The notes beneath the pieces were generated by a model that was not told the DNA's origin, searched no databases, and saw only the letters and a list, made by a program, of their open reading frames with translations. This document shows, in pieces, positions 35,740-48,589 of a stretch of DNA of 64,000 nt. Position 1 is the first letter of the stretch. The number at the start of each line of letters is the position of its first letter. The translations under genes and the position numbers were made by a program. Source of the stretch: Isoetes taiwanensis (lineage: Eukaryota > Streptophyta > Lycopodiopsida > Isoetales > Isoetaceae); contig JAJEKV010000028.1 of NCBI GenBank assembly GCA_021234155.1, positions 16,916,825-16,980,824 of the forward strand, given 5' to 3'.

Positions 35740-38392
35740 AGATCGAGGCGAGATTGTATGCAAAGAAGGTAGCAATGAAGAAGAATTCCCCTTCTCAAGA
35801 TTCACCTTCAAAGAAGAATAAGAAATTGAGACCGAAAGTGACCAGAGAATAAGAGAAATTTCAGAGAAATTTATGAAGTATTCAACCAAATTAGTACAAA
35901 TGTTGATGACAATGACAAAGGCCGCATCCTTGATGCCTTCTTTGAGGGCAAGGGATTTACCAATTGCTTCTATAAAGAAATCTAAGCAGTTACTATGGCC
36001 GAGCAAATGGTGAAGAATTTGAAGGAAACAATGCAAGAACATAAGTTTGAGAGGAATCATGACATGCTTCGCGGCAAGGAAGTCCACCCCGATAATGGCG
36101 CCAGCGGTACAAATGGTGTCAAGCCATTGAATCAAGCGTAAGTGGCCGATTGCTCAAAGATCCCCGTAAAAACAATTTCAAATGCTTTTCAAAGAAGGGT
36201 GCAAGCTAACAAAGGGGAACCTTGGTCAATGTTCGTGAGGAGGAAGCGGATGGATAGCATGTTAGATTACAATAGAGAAGTCATTATCAAGTTCGACGTA
36301 AAATACAAGAGTTTCTCCATACAAGAAAGACGGAGGAAGTATGTAATGTAGAGATAAAGAGAATAAAAATGGAACATCCAATTCACCTTCTTGAAGTCAC
36401 CAAGTAAGTATTCATCCTATATTGTAGGGTTCATTATATGTAGCATTTATTTGGCATTCACACGATTTCCCCGCAGCTTGCAATTCTACCTTAGGTTTAT
36501 AGAGGAGAATCCTCATATCAAAATTGCATTGCAGACTTTTGAGAGGTTGAAACCGAGTTTTGTAAGGAGGATGCGTGAGAGGCATACGTCTTTGCTTGCA
36601 TTTACCACTTGAAATTTGAATACATCATGCGATTTGAACAAAGATGAGAAAAAACCGGGTGGAGTTCATGACAATTGTAACCGCCAATCGTGAGATTTGT
36701 GGCCCTCGCCCGTAATGTGCAGCCAAGGAGCATACAATCAAGTGCACCGTGATTTATGGAGACAAGTGGTCCGGCAAAGAAAGGTGATGATGAGGAGTGG
36801 TTTGATCATAACCGCTTGATGTTTTGCGTGTAAAAATGTGGGTTGGATAGAATTAGAAAATGTCCACAGAAATGGATGGCAACGGGTTCAAGACTAGTTA
36901 CTTGGAAGACATTTGAAAAGCAACCCGTGGACCGGAGACGAGAATTTTAGGGATCCAAGAAAGGCTTTGAGGTACAAACCCGCCTTGAGATTAGTACGTA
37001 TGAGAGACGCCCCAAAGAGTTTCAAGAGGAAGTGAAGAAGGTAATATCGATTTTGTAATTACATAGCACATTGGCAGCCCAATCAGGTTTAAACAAGCAG
37101 GTCTCATCATTTCCGTAAGATACAATTGTATCCGTTATTGACTTTGCGTAAAATTACAAAGATCAAGATCCGTAATGAGCCCCGGGCCAATGCACCGGCA
37201 TACGCATCAAGTTTCTATACTTGTTCACATAACATATAGACTTGACAAAAGTGCCGATATTCCTGTTCTGCAAGCGCATGTAAGAAGACCGCCCAAAGAA
37301 GAAAAAAAAAAGAACGTAAGGTTGGAGCAGATCGAATAGACTCAACAATGGTAGGAAGATCATAAAAGAGACTCACTTTTACATTTCTCGATGATAAAGT
37401 GCATGACTCATTATTTGTGGAACACCGCCTACAAAAGCATGTTGCATGGCTTAAGGAACAGGAAATAGAGTATGAGAAGCATTGAGTTTGGAGTGATGGC
37501 TGCTCATCACAATTCAAGTCGAAAACCTTTTTTTCTTAGGCGTGTACTTCACAATCAATGACAAGGAAATAGTGTGGAACTACTTTGCCACCGCTCATGG
37601 TAAAGGTGAACATGATAGTGCAGTCTTTGTTATCAAAAGGTCGCTAAGTAAGGAACAACTCAAACCCAATGGTGTGCAACCGAGGCATGCTAAAGATATT
37701 GTAAAATTTCTCGTGGTACATATTTCATTGAGCTACCCAACGATGAAACAGATGAGATCAAAAGATATTTTTGGGAAATTGAACCTGCTGTTGTGGCAAA
37801 CATGGAAGAATATGAAATTGAAACACTCAAAGGCACAAAGAAGATTCACTGTATCAGACCTGTCAGCAGGAGTAGACCAAACAGACTTGCTCATAGATGC
37901 CCCGCCATGTTTCTCGCCGTTTTGCATGGATCATAATTGGGACTCCCCGCATCAATACGTAGATTTGGAAAGTGGGAGGTGACTGACTTAAAACCAGGAG
38001 TTGAGAAGAAAAAGGAGACTCTTGAACAAGCCAATGAATGGATCAGTAATTTGGTAGAGGTAGGTGACAATTTTGCAGTGAATGCGGAGGTTGACAATTC
38101 AGAGGGTGTGGACTTCTACATCCTCAAGTCCAAATGCACACTTGAAGATTCATACAAAGATGGATGGGGGCAAAAATTTGGAGTGCATGAGGTTATCTTA
38201 AGTGGATTGTATTATCAATTCTTGGGTAATTTCAAGTATATGTTGCTCATTAAACAACCCGAAGCCTCCATGCACAGCCATGTGGTAAGATATCCTAAAA
38301 TTGATATGGAAAAAATAGAAGGCACAGACATGTACAGAATTTCACAGGAGACCCATGAAAAAATTATGGCCAGTCTCCCAATAACAATGTAA
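35740..38392 (+). pseudogene. TE2 transposase-like gene, decayed
   Basis: Plus-strand pieces in order: IYEVFNQISTNVDDNDKGRI and LDAFFEGKGFTN (35,860-35,980); MAEQMVKNLKETMQEHKFER; MEHPIHLLEVT (36,370-36,402), with a GTAAGT donor and CAG acceptor leading to LQFYLRFIEENPHIKIALQT and FERLKPSFVRRMRERHTS (36,538-36,591); WNYFATAHGKGEHDSA and VIKRSLSKEQLKP (37,570-37,665); DNFAVNAEVDNSEGVDFYIL and DGWGQKFGVHEVILSGLYYQ; YRISQETHEKIMASLP (to 38,392). The HGKG-x-HD...VKR word recurs in transposon proteins I know from seed-free plants and animals. Several stops and shifts break the frame. TE1 carries a homologue. Confidence 0.6.
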
Positions 38393-38907
38393 TTCTTTGA
38401 CACTTAACGAAATTGATGTGATTCTTTTCAAGTGATTTGTTGTTCCAGCACCTAAGCACGTAAGCACATATTTTTATATATATTAACAATAGTGAGGATG
38501 CACAAGGGTGGTGTGCATGGACACGTACTTCGAAATGAAGATTGAATTGTTATAAGAACGTAGAGTTGTGACATTGGAATAAGGTTCAATTATTTATTTT
38601 GGTACCATCACTATCCCAACATTCTTGGCAAAATTATATTGTCAAGGCATTTCCACGATGTGACATGTGTCAATTCGACTGGTCATACGAAATATTTAAG
38701 CCTGGTTACGAATTAATTGTTCTGGCGCGTGTGAGGTTTATCGTATTAATCGACGCCCTAAGCACAGACTTAAGCAAGAGGGCTTCTAAGCATAAGCTCT
38801 TCTCACAAGCTCACGCCCGCCAATTCCTCTCACTCCAGCCTCCCAATTCCTCAGACTCCCCTCCCAATTCCTCATTCCGCCCATTCCGCATTCCGCCCCA
38901 TTCCGGC

Positions 38908-39482
38908 ATGAAGGCGAGCAAGATCGAGGAGCCGAGGTCACCTCAAGAGGCGCTACTAAGCGTCGAAGAGGTGTTCCTCCACTCTTCCCCGCCTCTGCCG
39001 GAATTTTTGTTGCCTCTGCTGCCTCCTCTCTCTGCCTCCTCTCCCGCCCCCCTCTCCTCGCCTCCCGGTTTGAGGAGGAATCGATTCAGATTCATCATCT
39101 TCGATTCCTATGAGGAATCGAAAATGAGGAATCGGAAATGAATTCAAGTAGAATATGTCAATCCAGGTTATGCAGGGATGGATAGGGGACTCAGAAGAAG
39201 AGGACAAGTCCGAGAAAGAAGAAGAAGACGAAGAGGAAGAAGAAGAAGAGGAAGAGGAAGAAGAGGAAGCCGACTTGGAGGAGTTCAGTATGGTCCTTAA
39301 AGGTACATGCATTTTATTTGTTTTCTCTGCTTTCAATTTTTCGCTTGTTTAATCTTTTCATTTTCATTTGTTGCGGATGGAGTGTGAAGATGCAGTGATG
39401 AAGAAGACACCCCCCTTTGAAGAAGACACCCCCTGCCCTCAAGAAGACACTGGCCTCAAGGCCGAATTTTTTTGTAAAAATT
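38908..39482 (+). pseudogene. Acidic-protein gene inside TE2
   Basis: ATG at 38,908 reads MKASKIEEPRSPQEALLSVE, with a proline-rich middle, to a stop at 39,139. One frame over, from 39,155, the frame gives GDSEEEDKSEKEEEDEEE, a (GAAGAG)n acidic run, then ADLEEFSMVLK. A GT donor at 39,303 and AG at 39,388-39,389 leave a phase identical to the gene at 940-1,366. The shared order (MK-S start, acidic run, D-x-EEF-x3-LK, intron) suggests common origin. The frame break, and a weak second exon, leave it unclear whether this copy works. Confidence 0.45.
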
Positions 39483-40218
39483 TTGTATATAACGTTTTTT
39501 GTACACTGGCCCGGGGGCCTTTTTTATAAAAAATCTTTTTCCATCAAACGATTTTTGTAACTTTGTTTCTATCTTTGTTTCATTAAAATCTCTTCTTCTT
39601 CTTCTATCAAATGTTATTTTTGTCTATCTATCACATTTATGAAGTTCGAATTCTGTCTTGAGTCCATTCAGATTCTCTTGAATGTAACAAAGGTTTCTAG
39701 CTCTTTAATTAGTTTCAAACACTAAGCATTTTAATCGGTTTTCAAGCTAGCGCGGTGAGTAAGCACCGGAACACACGAGCACTTATGCAATAAAATGACT
39801 ACCTTCAAACAATTTATATACCTTAACAATAAGCACCGCACCTTAACTACATGACAAGAAGCACATGATGACATTAACACTTCGCTAGCTAAGCAACTAC
39901 ATAAAAGTAGCTGCCACCGCATGACAATAAGCGATTCCGCCATTAAGACTCATACCGTAGTAGCACTTGCGGGGCAATTTTTTTTTTTTAAGCACTTGAT
40001 AAGTTTTAAGCATCCCTTTCAACAAGATTGAAGTAGATATAAACAATATAGCAAAAACTTATAGACAAGTCTGCATTGAACAGGCCAATAATTATGGAGA
40101 ATGAAATCGTCATCACCATAAACCTTCTCCAATTCCTCCTTCACAAACCTCGCAGAATCAAGAATCGCTTTTCCGTGAAAGTCTTTCCAAGCATAGCTTC
40201 ATAATCTTTCTATCTATC

Positions 40219-40847
40219 TTAGGCCGTGGCTTGTATCTCGTGTGTGTTCTTCACCAATGACTTCATTTCTTCCTCACCCCGCCTGCAGATTTCTTCTATC
40301 TTTGGGGTGAGTAATGTTAGCACTTCATCATGGACATCCATCTTGAATGCAAAATACCCGCAGAAATTTCCGTGGGTCGCTAAGGTAAGACTTGTATAAT
40401 GAATCATCAAGAAGCAAAGTCTTACCTTTGAATCTTGGGTATGACTCATATATTTTCCCAAGTGGCTTCATCATGACTGGACAACCAGGTTTGTTAGGGT
40501 GGTGAAAACTGGTCTGCACACATTTTTCCCCCGCCCCATACAAATTGAAATCATCCCTCAAATGACATAGTACTTGCAAAGACATCTTCCACATTAGAGA
40601 GTTGCATTGATGACCATATACCAACACAACACTTCTGTAACAAAGTCTTCAAGAAGAGCACTGCTTCTGGTCTGAATATCACTTTCTTTCTGCTAGTGTA
40701 TGTCATTGTCAATCCTGCTTCCAAGCGTATGTGTTCATTTGCACCAAATGTTTTTACCAACACACCATTTAAATCCAAGACAATGAGTTTATCTTTTGCT
40801 GCCAAATCAATATTTAGTACGTTGGAACATCCTGAATACCTACACAA
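40219..40847 (-). pseudogene. FCP1/NIF-type HAD phosphatase-like gene piece in TE2
   Basis: The minus-strand frame at 40,551-40,847 reads KLIVLDLNGVLV, then KVIFRPEAVLFLKTLLQKC, VGIWSSMQLSNVEDV. After a frame change, 40,328-40,627 reads CVQTSFHHPNKPGCPVMMKP, LGKIYESYPRFKGKTLLLDD and SLYKSYL. This order (DxxG motif, RP..LKxL, GIWSS, LLxDDSxYK) is that of NLI-interacting-factor/FCP1 homology HAD phosphatases. The second Asp of DxDG is Asn (DLNG), a change I recall in some plant members. Intron-exon structure is unresolved. It is probably a captured host gene fragment. Upstream minus-strand frames at 41,006-41,378 (basic, KGKGRRTKRGK) may be its N-terminal part. Confidence 0.6.
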
Positions 40848-41835
40848 CAGGAATTACTACATGAATAAATAGATGAAGATGAAAATGAAAAATGGGTTGA
40901 ATGTGGAAACCTTTCTGTATCAACAGCAGGATCCTCTGACCTAACAGAATCAACTGGTAATCCTACAGTGAATGCAACAAAAGAAAATCAATAATATTCA
41001 ATGTCTTAAGCAACACGATTTCTAGGCTTGCCCAGCAATGCCCACACTGACCCTCCAGGGTTCTGCAGGGTAGCAATCACTTTTTGAACATCAGGCTCAC
41101 CTGAAACTTGAGGCCCTCGATTACGATTTTCTTGAACACACTTCGATAGGTGTGGTGTCATGATTGAGACTGCTTCCTGCATCTTTTGCATAGCTACTTC
41201 TTGTTCTCTTTCTTGGAGCCTGAACAACTTCTTTGCTATCCTCCAGCTTACCCCTCTTTGTTCTTCTGCCCTTTCCTTTTGGCAAATATTCACCCAAGTT
41301 GCCCTCATCCGATGGAATTACTCCCTCAACTTCCTTAGGTGCTTCAATTGTGTACAATCGGTTCATTTGTTTTTCCACAAACCGGTGCTTTGTTTACAAC
41401 TCGGTGGCCGTGGTTTACAGCTTCTTCTATAGCTTCTTGGATGACTTCTTGGACTGGTGGTGGTAATTCTCATTGTTGCATTCAAATCACTCACAATTGA
41501 TCAGTACTCTATAGGACTTTTGCGGTGTTTGTGCATCTTCAAATGGCACCATTGTCCTTCTTTGAACCACTGAATCGGTGAGACCTCAATTGCGTGATCG
41601 GATTAACACATCCTTTTTTGGTGTACTATTTGAAGCACCCGCAACATGGCCAAAACCTAGCTCGTCAAATACACCCTCCGCACCTTTCCGGGCAACCATG
41701 AATACATTATCCTCCTCTCAACAATGAACAACAAGCTATATGATACTCATGTTGGCAATTCGATTGCTAAACTTAACCCGTAGCTTTAGTGAATTCTAGA
41801 CCACATGCCTAAACATGTATAAAATGGATCTTCCA

Positions 41836-42724
41836 CTAACAACTTATCTCGTATATAATAGTAGAGATGCTAAATGTTGCGTGAGTATCCATTTTCAGCT
41901 TCCACAAATTGTTTATGTAGAAATGCAGAAGTCTCTGTTCTTCTTCGAGAACTTTTAACTCCTCCTCAAGTTTGAGTTTACGTTTGACCTGCTCATTAAC
42001 AGATGTAGGGTTCATTGCTTTTTGTACCTTGTTCCTGTGCCAAGTTTCCATCTGACACCGCCTCCAAATCTTTAATTTCGCCTCCAACTCACATGTTGGA
42101 TTAAGCTTGAACTCCTCCCCGCTTTGTAGCCAAATCATTTGTGGCCTGTCTTAAACTGTTTTCAGCCTCTTCCAACATCATTTTCTGTAATTCAGAGGCC
42201 TTCTCATTGCCTTTCAGCTCACTTCCTACTGCTTCCAGATTCTTTGTGATAAGTAAAACTGATTTTCCAATCTCCTGTACTGCATTCTCTAAGGTTTTTA
42301 TGTTTTCATCACATGCACTGATCTCATTTGATCCAGCTGCCACCTTTGGCTTTGCCTTCATTTCAGTTTTCCTAACATGTGCTACAACATCTGCCTCTAT
42401 TTTTACTTGTCTATTGTTGTGGTATCTTTGGCATTGCACAGCAAATGCAGCCAGCCATTTTTTGTGTTCCTCGAGGTGCAAGTATTGATCTAGTGCAATT
42501 TTCAAACGCAAGCAAGGGCCAGCTTGCTCTTTACTTCTTTCTTTGTTGTGACAATTCTTGTAGATTTTTCGGCAGAGTGTTTCCAACTTCTCTTGAAGAT
42601 GCTCCTTTGCACAGTGCCATTTTATCTTTCCCTTGTTCAACTTCTTTGTCCAAACAGAATCCCAATCTCGATCCGTGACATTATTTTCCAACCAAGCTTC
42701 TACCTCATGGGGCTTCACCCCCAC
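41836..42724 (-). CDS. Coiled-coil protein at the right end of TE2
   Basis: The 207-codon frame (42,101-42,724) includes EVEAWLENNVTDRDWDSVWT, KWHCAKEHLQEKLETLCRKI and NIKTLENAVQEIGKSVLLIT. After a shift near 42,110 it continues as ELEAKLKIWRRCQMETWHRN and KRKLKLEEELKVLEEEQRLL (41,836-42,138). Heptad-like Leu spacing suggests a long coiled coil. I do not recognise the family. TE1 has an analogous minus-strand coiled-coil frame at its own right end, so this may be a standard gene of the element. Confidence 0.5.
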
Positions 42725-42962
42725 TGCCGCCTGACCTCGATCTTTGTGAAAATCATCCGCTCCATGCCTCCATCGTCAACGGTGAAACACCGATCCGTGT
42801 TTTCGCCCGAGGGAAAAGGAGGGAGAAGGGTGTGACGGGCTTCGACGTCCGCGAGTTTCAGCACTTAAAGTGCTTAAACGCTTCGCCAAAAGTTGTACCC
42901 CACTAGCGATTTTACACCCTCTTTGCAAAAGTCCATGGAAGGTAAAAGTCTGTTGACCAGAC

Positions 42963-43540
42963 TGTAAAAGGTTTTTTTTCTTTAACTCAGTTCTCTAGTT
43001 TTACTAGGGGCCTTAAAATGGTTAAATTTCAGGTGTATATAATTTCGTACTAATACATTTTGGATATTTATAGGAATTTGGCATAGGCTGGAAATGATGA
43101 CTATAATTTTTTCTATCAAATTTGGATTTGGATGATTACTTGCAAAGGCTACCACTAATAACGAGTATGATGTCAATATAACATGTGCAAGAACGACAGC
43201 TGATTTCCCCTCTTGGCCTGCATCAGAAATAAGGAAATCGATTCAGAAATGAAGGTAACATGACATTTGTTGTTATGCCATTAGAACTTAACATGAAAGC
43301 TAAATCATAAACTGAGGTTTGGCTGTTTCAAACCAGTCTTTTGGCATTGGCCCAGACTAGAGTTGCCATTCGGCTCTTCTAAAGAGAAATAAATACTTGA
43401 AATAAATACTTGCAACAAGAGCAATAAGTGAAAATTAGGCAATATAGGTAGGGTAGGGCTTTGGCAACAAGGTCCTACTCTCCTTGTTGCTAACTATATT
43501 TAAGACTTTGGCCCACCCTGACCTACGGTAGGAGGCAGGC
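42963..43540. other. Spacer between duplicated units A and B
   Basis: About 580 bp of AT-rich sequence, not repeated in the window. No gene was recognised. Confidence 0.6.
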
Positions 43541-44743
43541 TTTTTTTATTAGGAATAGTACGGAATGCATGTACACTTGGTACACTTGATACGACTTCAT
43601 ACACCGACTTGATACAACCATATCTTAAAGAACTTCGTGAATTCCTGACCCAATAAGCTCATCTTGCAGTCAATGGTTCCAAAGATAAGGCATTAATGCT
43701 TCATCGATGTAAAGTGATTTAAAGTGATTTAGTGCAGGTGGCCTAGATAAAGGTATTTTAAGACCAATTGGCAAACTGAAATTGGAACATGGTACATAGG
43801 TTTTTGAATTACTACACATCTACAGCTTTAGCAACTTAAAGTTTTCAAAGATAAGTTGGTATGTGGTTTTTTAAAAAATTGACAATAGAGCTAGGGAAAT
43901 GCGACAATATGCAAAAGAGAAAATATGAATGTAATTTAATATGCAAAATTTAGGGTTGCGGCCAAGAACTGAGCATGGAAAATACATTTGGTAATCGTAT
44001 CTGTGATACTCCAGCATGATCTTGTTTTTAGGTATGGATCTAAATGCTGGTACTGACGGTAGCAAGGGCAAGCCTATGGTTTAGAAATGAATTCGAGAAG
44101 CATTGATGATGCACGGCCAATTACAGATATGCTGTGGTGTACAATTTATTTGGATAGAATTGCAATGGTGTGCAATGGTACACGAATTTCCAGATATGCT
44201 GTGGTGTGCAATGGACGCTTTCCGGATTTGCAGTCTTAGCATTCCTTGCCTGGCGTCTATTTTTTGCTTTTCCGGTCATTATGGGATGCAAGAATGGAGA
44301 TCTAAACTTATTGAGCTATTGAGGGAAATGAAGAAGGGGAAGAAAACACCACGGGTGCACCTCCTTATCACGACTGCATCTGCACATGGCATTAGCACTC
44401 AACTTCGAATCATCAGGTTGGAATTTGCTTCTTGTTATCTTCTTATAATTCTAGTGATGACTTTCTCATATTCGCACAAAAATTAGGACACTGGCACATA
44501 TTATTTAAGTGCATGCAGTCAAATGATAATTTAGGTGCAGACCTGCTATAAAGACTACTAAAGCTGATAGATCAGCAAGTTATTATGCAGCTATATACTT
44601 TAAATAGGATCTCTAAGTTTATTATGCTTTATTGAAGTCCCCCTATGAAGTTGGCTTGTTGGCCTGTTCTTGGAAGTCTATAGCACTTATGTTGACTAGT
44701 GTACTGCATTTGCATTTGAGCAGAATATCCAGATCTCAGATAT

Positions 44744-46273
44744 ATTTTTTTTTTTTTTTTGAAGTCAAGGATCTGTATATTCAAAAGATAAACGTTTCAT
44801 ACATACAGTTGAGCCCAGAGCTGCTACCACTTCTCTAATCCATGGATAGCAGTCCAAACTCTGAGCCTAGTACTCTTTGCCTCTCTCAACTTCTTCTCCG
44901 TAGGATACTACAGGAGAGAAGGACTAATTTCCTAGACTCTAATGACACAACTAGGGCCAGTTACTGGACAAGAACTACCCAGCCTCTTCTTCAAAACAGA
45001 TACTATGGGAGCTGAGTTCCTGTCTTTCCACATGCCCCAGCTGCATTTCAAAAAATAGGCCCTCAGATATGGCAAAGAAACCAGACCTGAGATCACCAGC
45101 AGCAGAAATGAGAGTAGCCAATCGCACTGGTCTGCTGTCAAACTAGAGGCAAGATCCTCTTTAAGCTTCCCTGCCGAAGATAGTGCTGATCCCATCAGCT
45201 GCTGCAGCAATACTATAGGGGGTGCCTCATGTATAAGGCACTCGCCCTTCTTCTCACCAACACACTAGAGGGAGCAGCACCGCTAGAATCTTGACCCACG
45301 CCTGACCCATCTGCTTCTAGCCCTGCAGGCCTTGTCTTCCTGCAAGACCAAGAATTTAACCTTTCTAGGGTCTCCCGCCCACTAGAAGTCAATGGCTTTT
45401 GAGCTGTCCCGTTCCTGCAAACTACCAATTCTCAGGCCACCCCTTGCTGGGAAGGGGAGCACGGGCCCTGCTAAATGTTAGACAAACAGCCACAAAGTCA
45501 TGAAATACTTGCAACAGAAATGCATAGGCGCTTGTCTTCTGTCAAAAGATTTGGCTCTTGCTGATACTAGCACCGGCATAAAGAAGAGTGCTGCAGAAAA
45601 TAGTACTAAAGATGCCGAACAACGCCTTCTTCTTAGCTGCCATAGTACTACAGGGGCCAGCATTTGTTTCCAGACACCAAGCTAATCTTGAAGATCCCTT
45701 ACCGAAACATTTTCTAGCTGGGGACTGTACTAAAAGAGCGGTTCCTTCTTCTTGCAGCAGCATATACTACAGGCCTGTTTGCATCTGTTTCCTGGAATCT
45801 GCATCCCTTCTTCCCGCCAGACCACTAGGAGCTGACAAGAACAAAATCGATGGCAGAAAAGGAGCATCACATTACCTCTGAAACTTGAAGCACACCTCCC
45901 ATGGCCGGAACCCTGTGGCAGATGCAAAAACAAGAAGCAGAAATACCAAGTTCACACACCTTGCCACGAACCTCAGAGCCTCTAAATCGTTGTCAGGGAT
46001 TAGAAGCTAAAAGAAATGGAAGGGAGCTTTCTTGGTTCTTGCACGAAAGGGAACGAAGGGAAGGAGACTTCGACTGCAAGAATGACTGCAAGAATGGTTC
46101 TCACAGCCTAGTCTTCTGTAGCACAGATCCCCAACTGCCTTCCAGCTTCCTGACCAGTCCCGATTCACCAAGGAAATGGCGGCTATGGCCGACCCCCTAG
46201 GGTTTTCTCAAGAAGACGGCCGCCATCGCCAGCCCGTTATCGGCGCCGCCTTCTTTCCGCACCCCGAACGATC
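44744..46273 (-). mobile_element. Poly(A)-tailed retroposon, non-autonomous LINE type
   Basis: The plus strand starts with about 18 T (44,744-44,761), so the element lies on the minus strand. The duplication GATCTCAGATAT flanks at 44,732-44,743 and 46,274-46,285, and copy A has a single GATCTCAGATAT. The 5' end (near 46,270) is GC-rich. No reverse-transcriptase motif was found among the short minus-strand frames, so it is probably a non-autonomous derivative mobilised by a LINE. Confidence 0.85.
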
Positions 46274-48589
46274 GATCTCAGATATTTGCCTTTATGAAAC
46301 GCAACATGAATCTAGTAATAGAACATTTCTGGAACATATTCTTAACATCTAATTCTGTGCATTAGTGGTACAACTGATTAATATTTTATGGGAGATCTAT
46401 GTCATTGTGAATGGACATTTGGGAGATATGTGCCATAGTAAATTAAACAATGATAGAGTTTTGACAACACATTTGTGAGTATTTTTGAGAGCTAAAGCTA
46501 TGAGAAATCAGTAGCTTAGGTGGGCCTTCTGGAACAAGTACAAATGGAGATACTTGTAAGTGACATGCTGGCCCCTAGCATTAAATACGTCCGCAATGAT
46601 AAAAAGCCATATGCATCTTTGTAGTTCAGTACATTGCATAATTTTGAAGTCAGGTTGTGAATAAATGCACTTAGATTAAGATAATGAGATATGTGGCAAA
46701 TTATGTGGTAAAATGCAGTATGCAATGAGGTGCAAGCATCTTATACAAAGGCAGCTGCGCAAGGTGATGTTACAAAGCCTGGATTTAAGCAGGACAATAG
46801 CAATATGAAGATGAGCAGTAAATGCAAGTCATTTGACAAGGACATCGACACAACAAGCATTGGCATTCCAAATCGAGCCCAACAGGTCTTTATGCTTGTA
46901 CAGTTTTTCAATGCATTTGAGTTGTTTGGTATCATGACGCGTTGGAGCCTTTCATTGCATTAAAGTAATTTTTTGAATAATAAACAGATCTGTGCATAGG
47001 CTTAAGGATTTGCTTTAGGGCTTCATAATTGATTCGATATCCCAGTGATTGGAAAAGTACAACAGAGTAAGAATAGTTTGCAGGCTTGTTTCAGAAAGTC
47101 TTGGAAATGGAACTTGTAGAGCTGGTCATTTATAAGTGCCCAAAACATATTATAGCTGTCCCATTGGGGTACGCATGCTAAGAATAAAGCATCTAGATGA
47201 TCCTAGATATATCGTATGCTAAGAATAGAGCATCTAGATGATCCTAGATATACCGTACGGGTGAAGCATAAACATTGAAGATATGTTGAATGAAGATGCG
47301 CAGTAGGAACAATCGAAACATTTGTGTAAGGGAAGCAAGTCTGTGCTATTAGGCTGCTACGCATGAATGAAATGCTCACAATAAAAGTAAGTGCATGAGC
47401 AGAAAATAGTGGATAATGTAAATCTGGACATTGACATGGGCTTAAGAATTTACTGAAGCTCTGCCATAAAACATTACAAACATAGCTAGAAACCTGAATA
47501 GGAACCCAGAAAAGAGGTCGTTAAAATAAGAGATAAGAGATTGACAAGATGAGCCGAATTTAAGTCTAAGGTTAATGGTTTTTGCATATGCTGACTGAAT
47601 GGGAAGAATATTAAACCCTTTGTTGTGCTGTAAGTTAAAGAAGTAAATGTACACGAAAATTGAAGTATTTCTAATATTGAAATAAAAGGAAAATTCAGGA
47701 TATATGTATTGGCTTTGGACAGGTAATTCTACGGCATAGACACGTATTAACTACTCTGCTTTGCCAAGTTAGGAAGGCTCAAATTCCATCAGACTTCTGT
47801 GCTGTGAATAATTACTAAGCTGAGTAGTAATATGTATAGATCTGAGCATGTGGAGATATTTAAGCCCATTTATAATTTCTTGCATGTAGTTATGCATTTA
47901 CAAATAAACGGCTATAAAAATTGGAGAGGTCTTTGTGATTGCAGATCTAGATGCTATAAGGAGTGTGTTCATTAGATTAACATAGATTTAACTAATTTAT
48001 GTTGGAGAAACATAAAGGCAAAGTGTGCTCCATGGTTGCTGGTCTACCAATGGCAGCGACAGAATTCTTGGCTGTTATTTGTTGCTCAAGCTTTGTTTAT
48101 TCTACACTGATTCTAAAGGGCTCTTAATGTGGAGCTTACGAGACACAAATGGGGACAGTTTGGAAAAAGGGTTGCTGCATAAATATTTGGCATCTGACTT
48201 TTTAACAACGAAGGTTTATGACTAAAAGTGACATCTCTTGCAGGCCTATTACCAGGAAAGAGGCCTCCAGACCTCATCATGAATGCTTAAGTCATTGTTT
48301 TTTAGCATGCATGTTAATCTAATGGATGCATATGAATCAAATATGTTGGGCAAAGTAAGTCGACATGCTTTTGTGGATAAATTCAGGGTAGAAGCATGAA
48401 AGGGTGATTGAATTTTTTTGTATATTGATGTAAAAATTTGAACTGGGTTAAAGTGTTTGTAATGTACATTTTGAATTTTACATGGAGTTGCCTATCATTA
48501 ATAAAGGCGGTTGACGTACAATATTCTCCATAATTATACCAAATCCTCCCGAAATCTTGTACTAGCTTCTCATAATCCGGCAACTCATA

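Larger units (their letters stand above)
35356..42919 (+). mobile_element. TE2: 7.56 kb TIR transposon with 4-bp duplication TCTT
   Basis: The left end GGGTGCAAAATCGGTACTGG and the reverse complement of the right end, GGGTGTAAAATCGCTAGTGG, form the inverted repeats. Both sides also carry AAGTGCTTAAA-type subterminal words. TCTT flanks at 35,352-35,355 and 42,920-42,923. Copy B keeps the uninterrupted target AGTGGTCTTTGCAAAAG (TCTT at 57,440-57,443), which proves the boundaries. It contains a transposase-like relic (plus strand), an acidic-protein gene, an HAD phosphatase relic and coiled-coil frames (minus strand). The 4-bp duplication would suit the Sola group, among others; that assignment is a hypothesis. 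Confidence 0.88.
30960..42962. repeat. Duplicated unit, copy A (about 3.8 kb of sequence plus insertions)
   Basis: Sequence from TTTTTTATTAGGAATAGTAC (30,961) to 35,355, resuming at 42,920 and ending at TCTGTTGACCAGAC (42,962), is repeated almost identically in copy B (43,541-57,482). Copy A is interrupted by a LINE 3' fragment (about 32,060-32,700) and by TE2. It has an intact site where TE1 sits in B (TTCA at 34,876-34,879). Its frames, such as AAQGDVTKPGFKQDNSNMKM (33,235-33,468), are conserved only because the copies are recent. I do not recognise a gene. Confidence 0.9.

Noticed and set aside
35632-36135. Minus-strand 167-codon hydrophobic frame
   Set aside because: It lies opposite the TE2 transposase-like coding pieces (FNQISTNVDDNDKGR), which make better sense.
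38956-39336. Minus-strand 126-codon frame with long serine run
   Set aside because: It is the complement of the (GAAGAG)n acidic run and is a shadow of the plus-strand gene.
44932-45933. Several minus-strand frames inside the poly(A)-tailed retroposon
   Set aside because: None shows reverse-transcriptase, endonuclease or zinc-knuckle motifs, so none is called as a gene.
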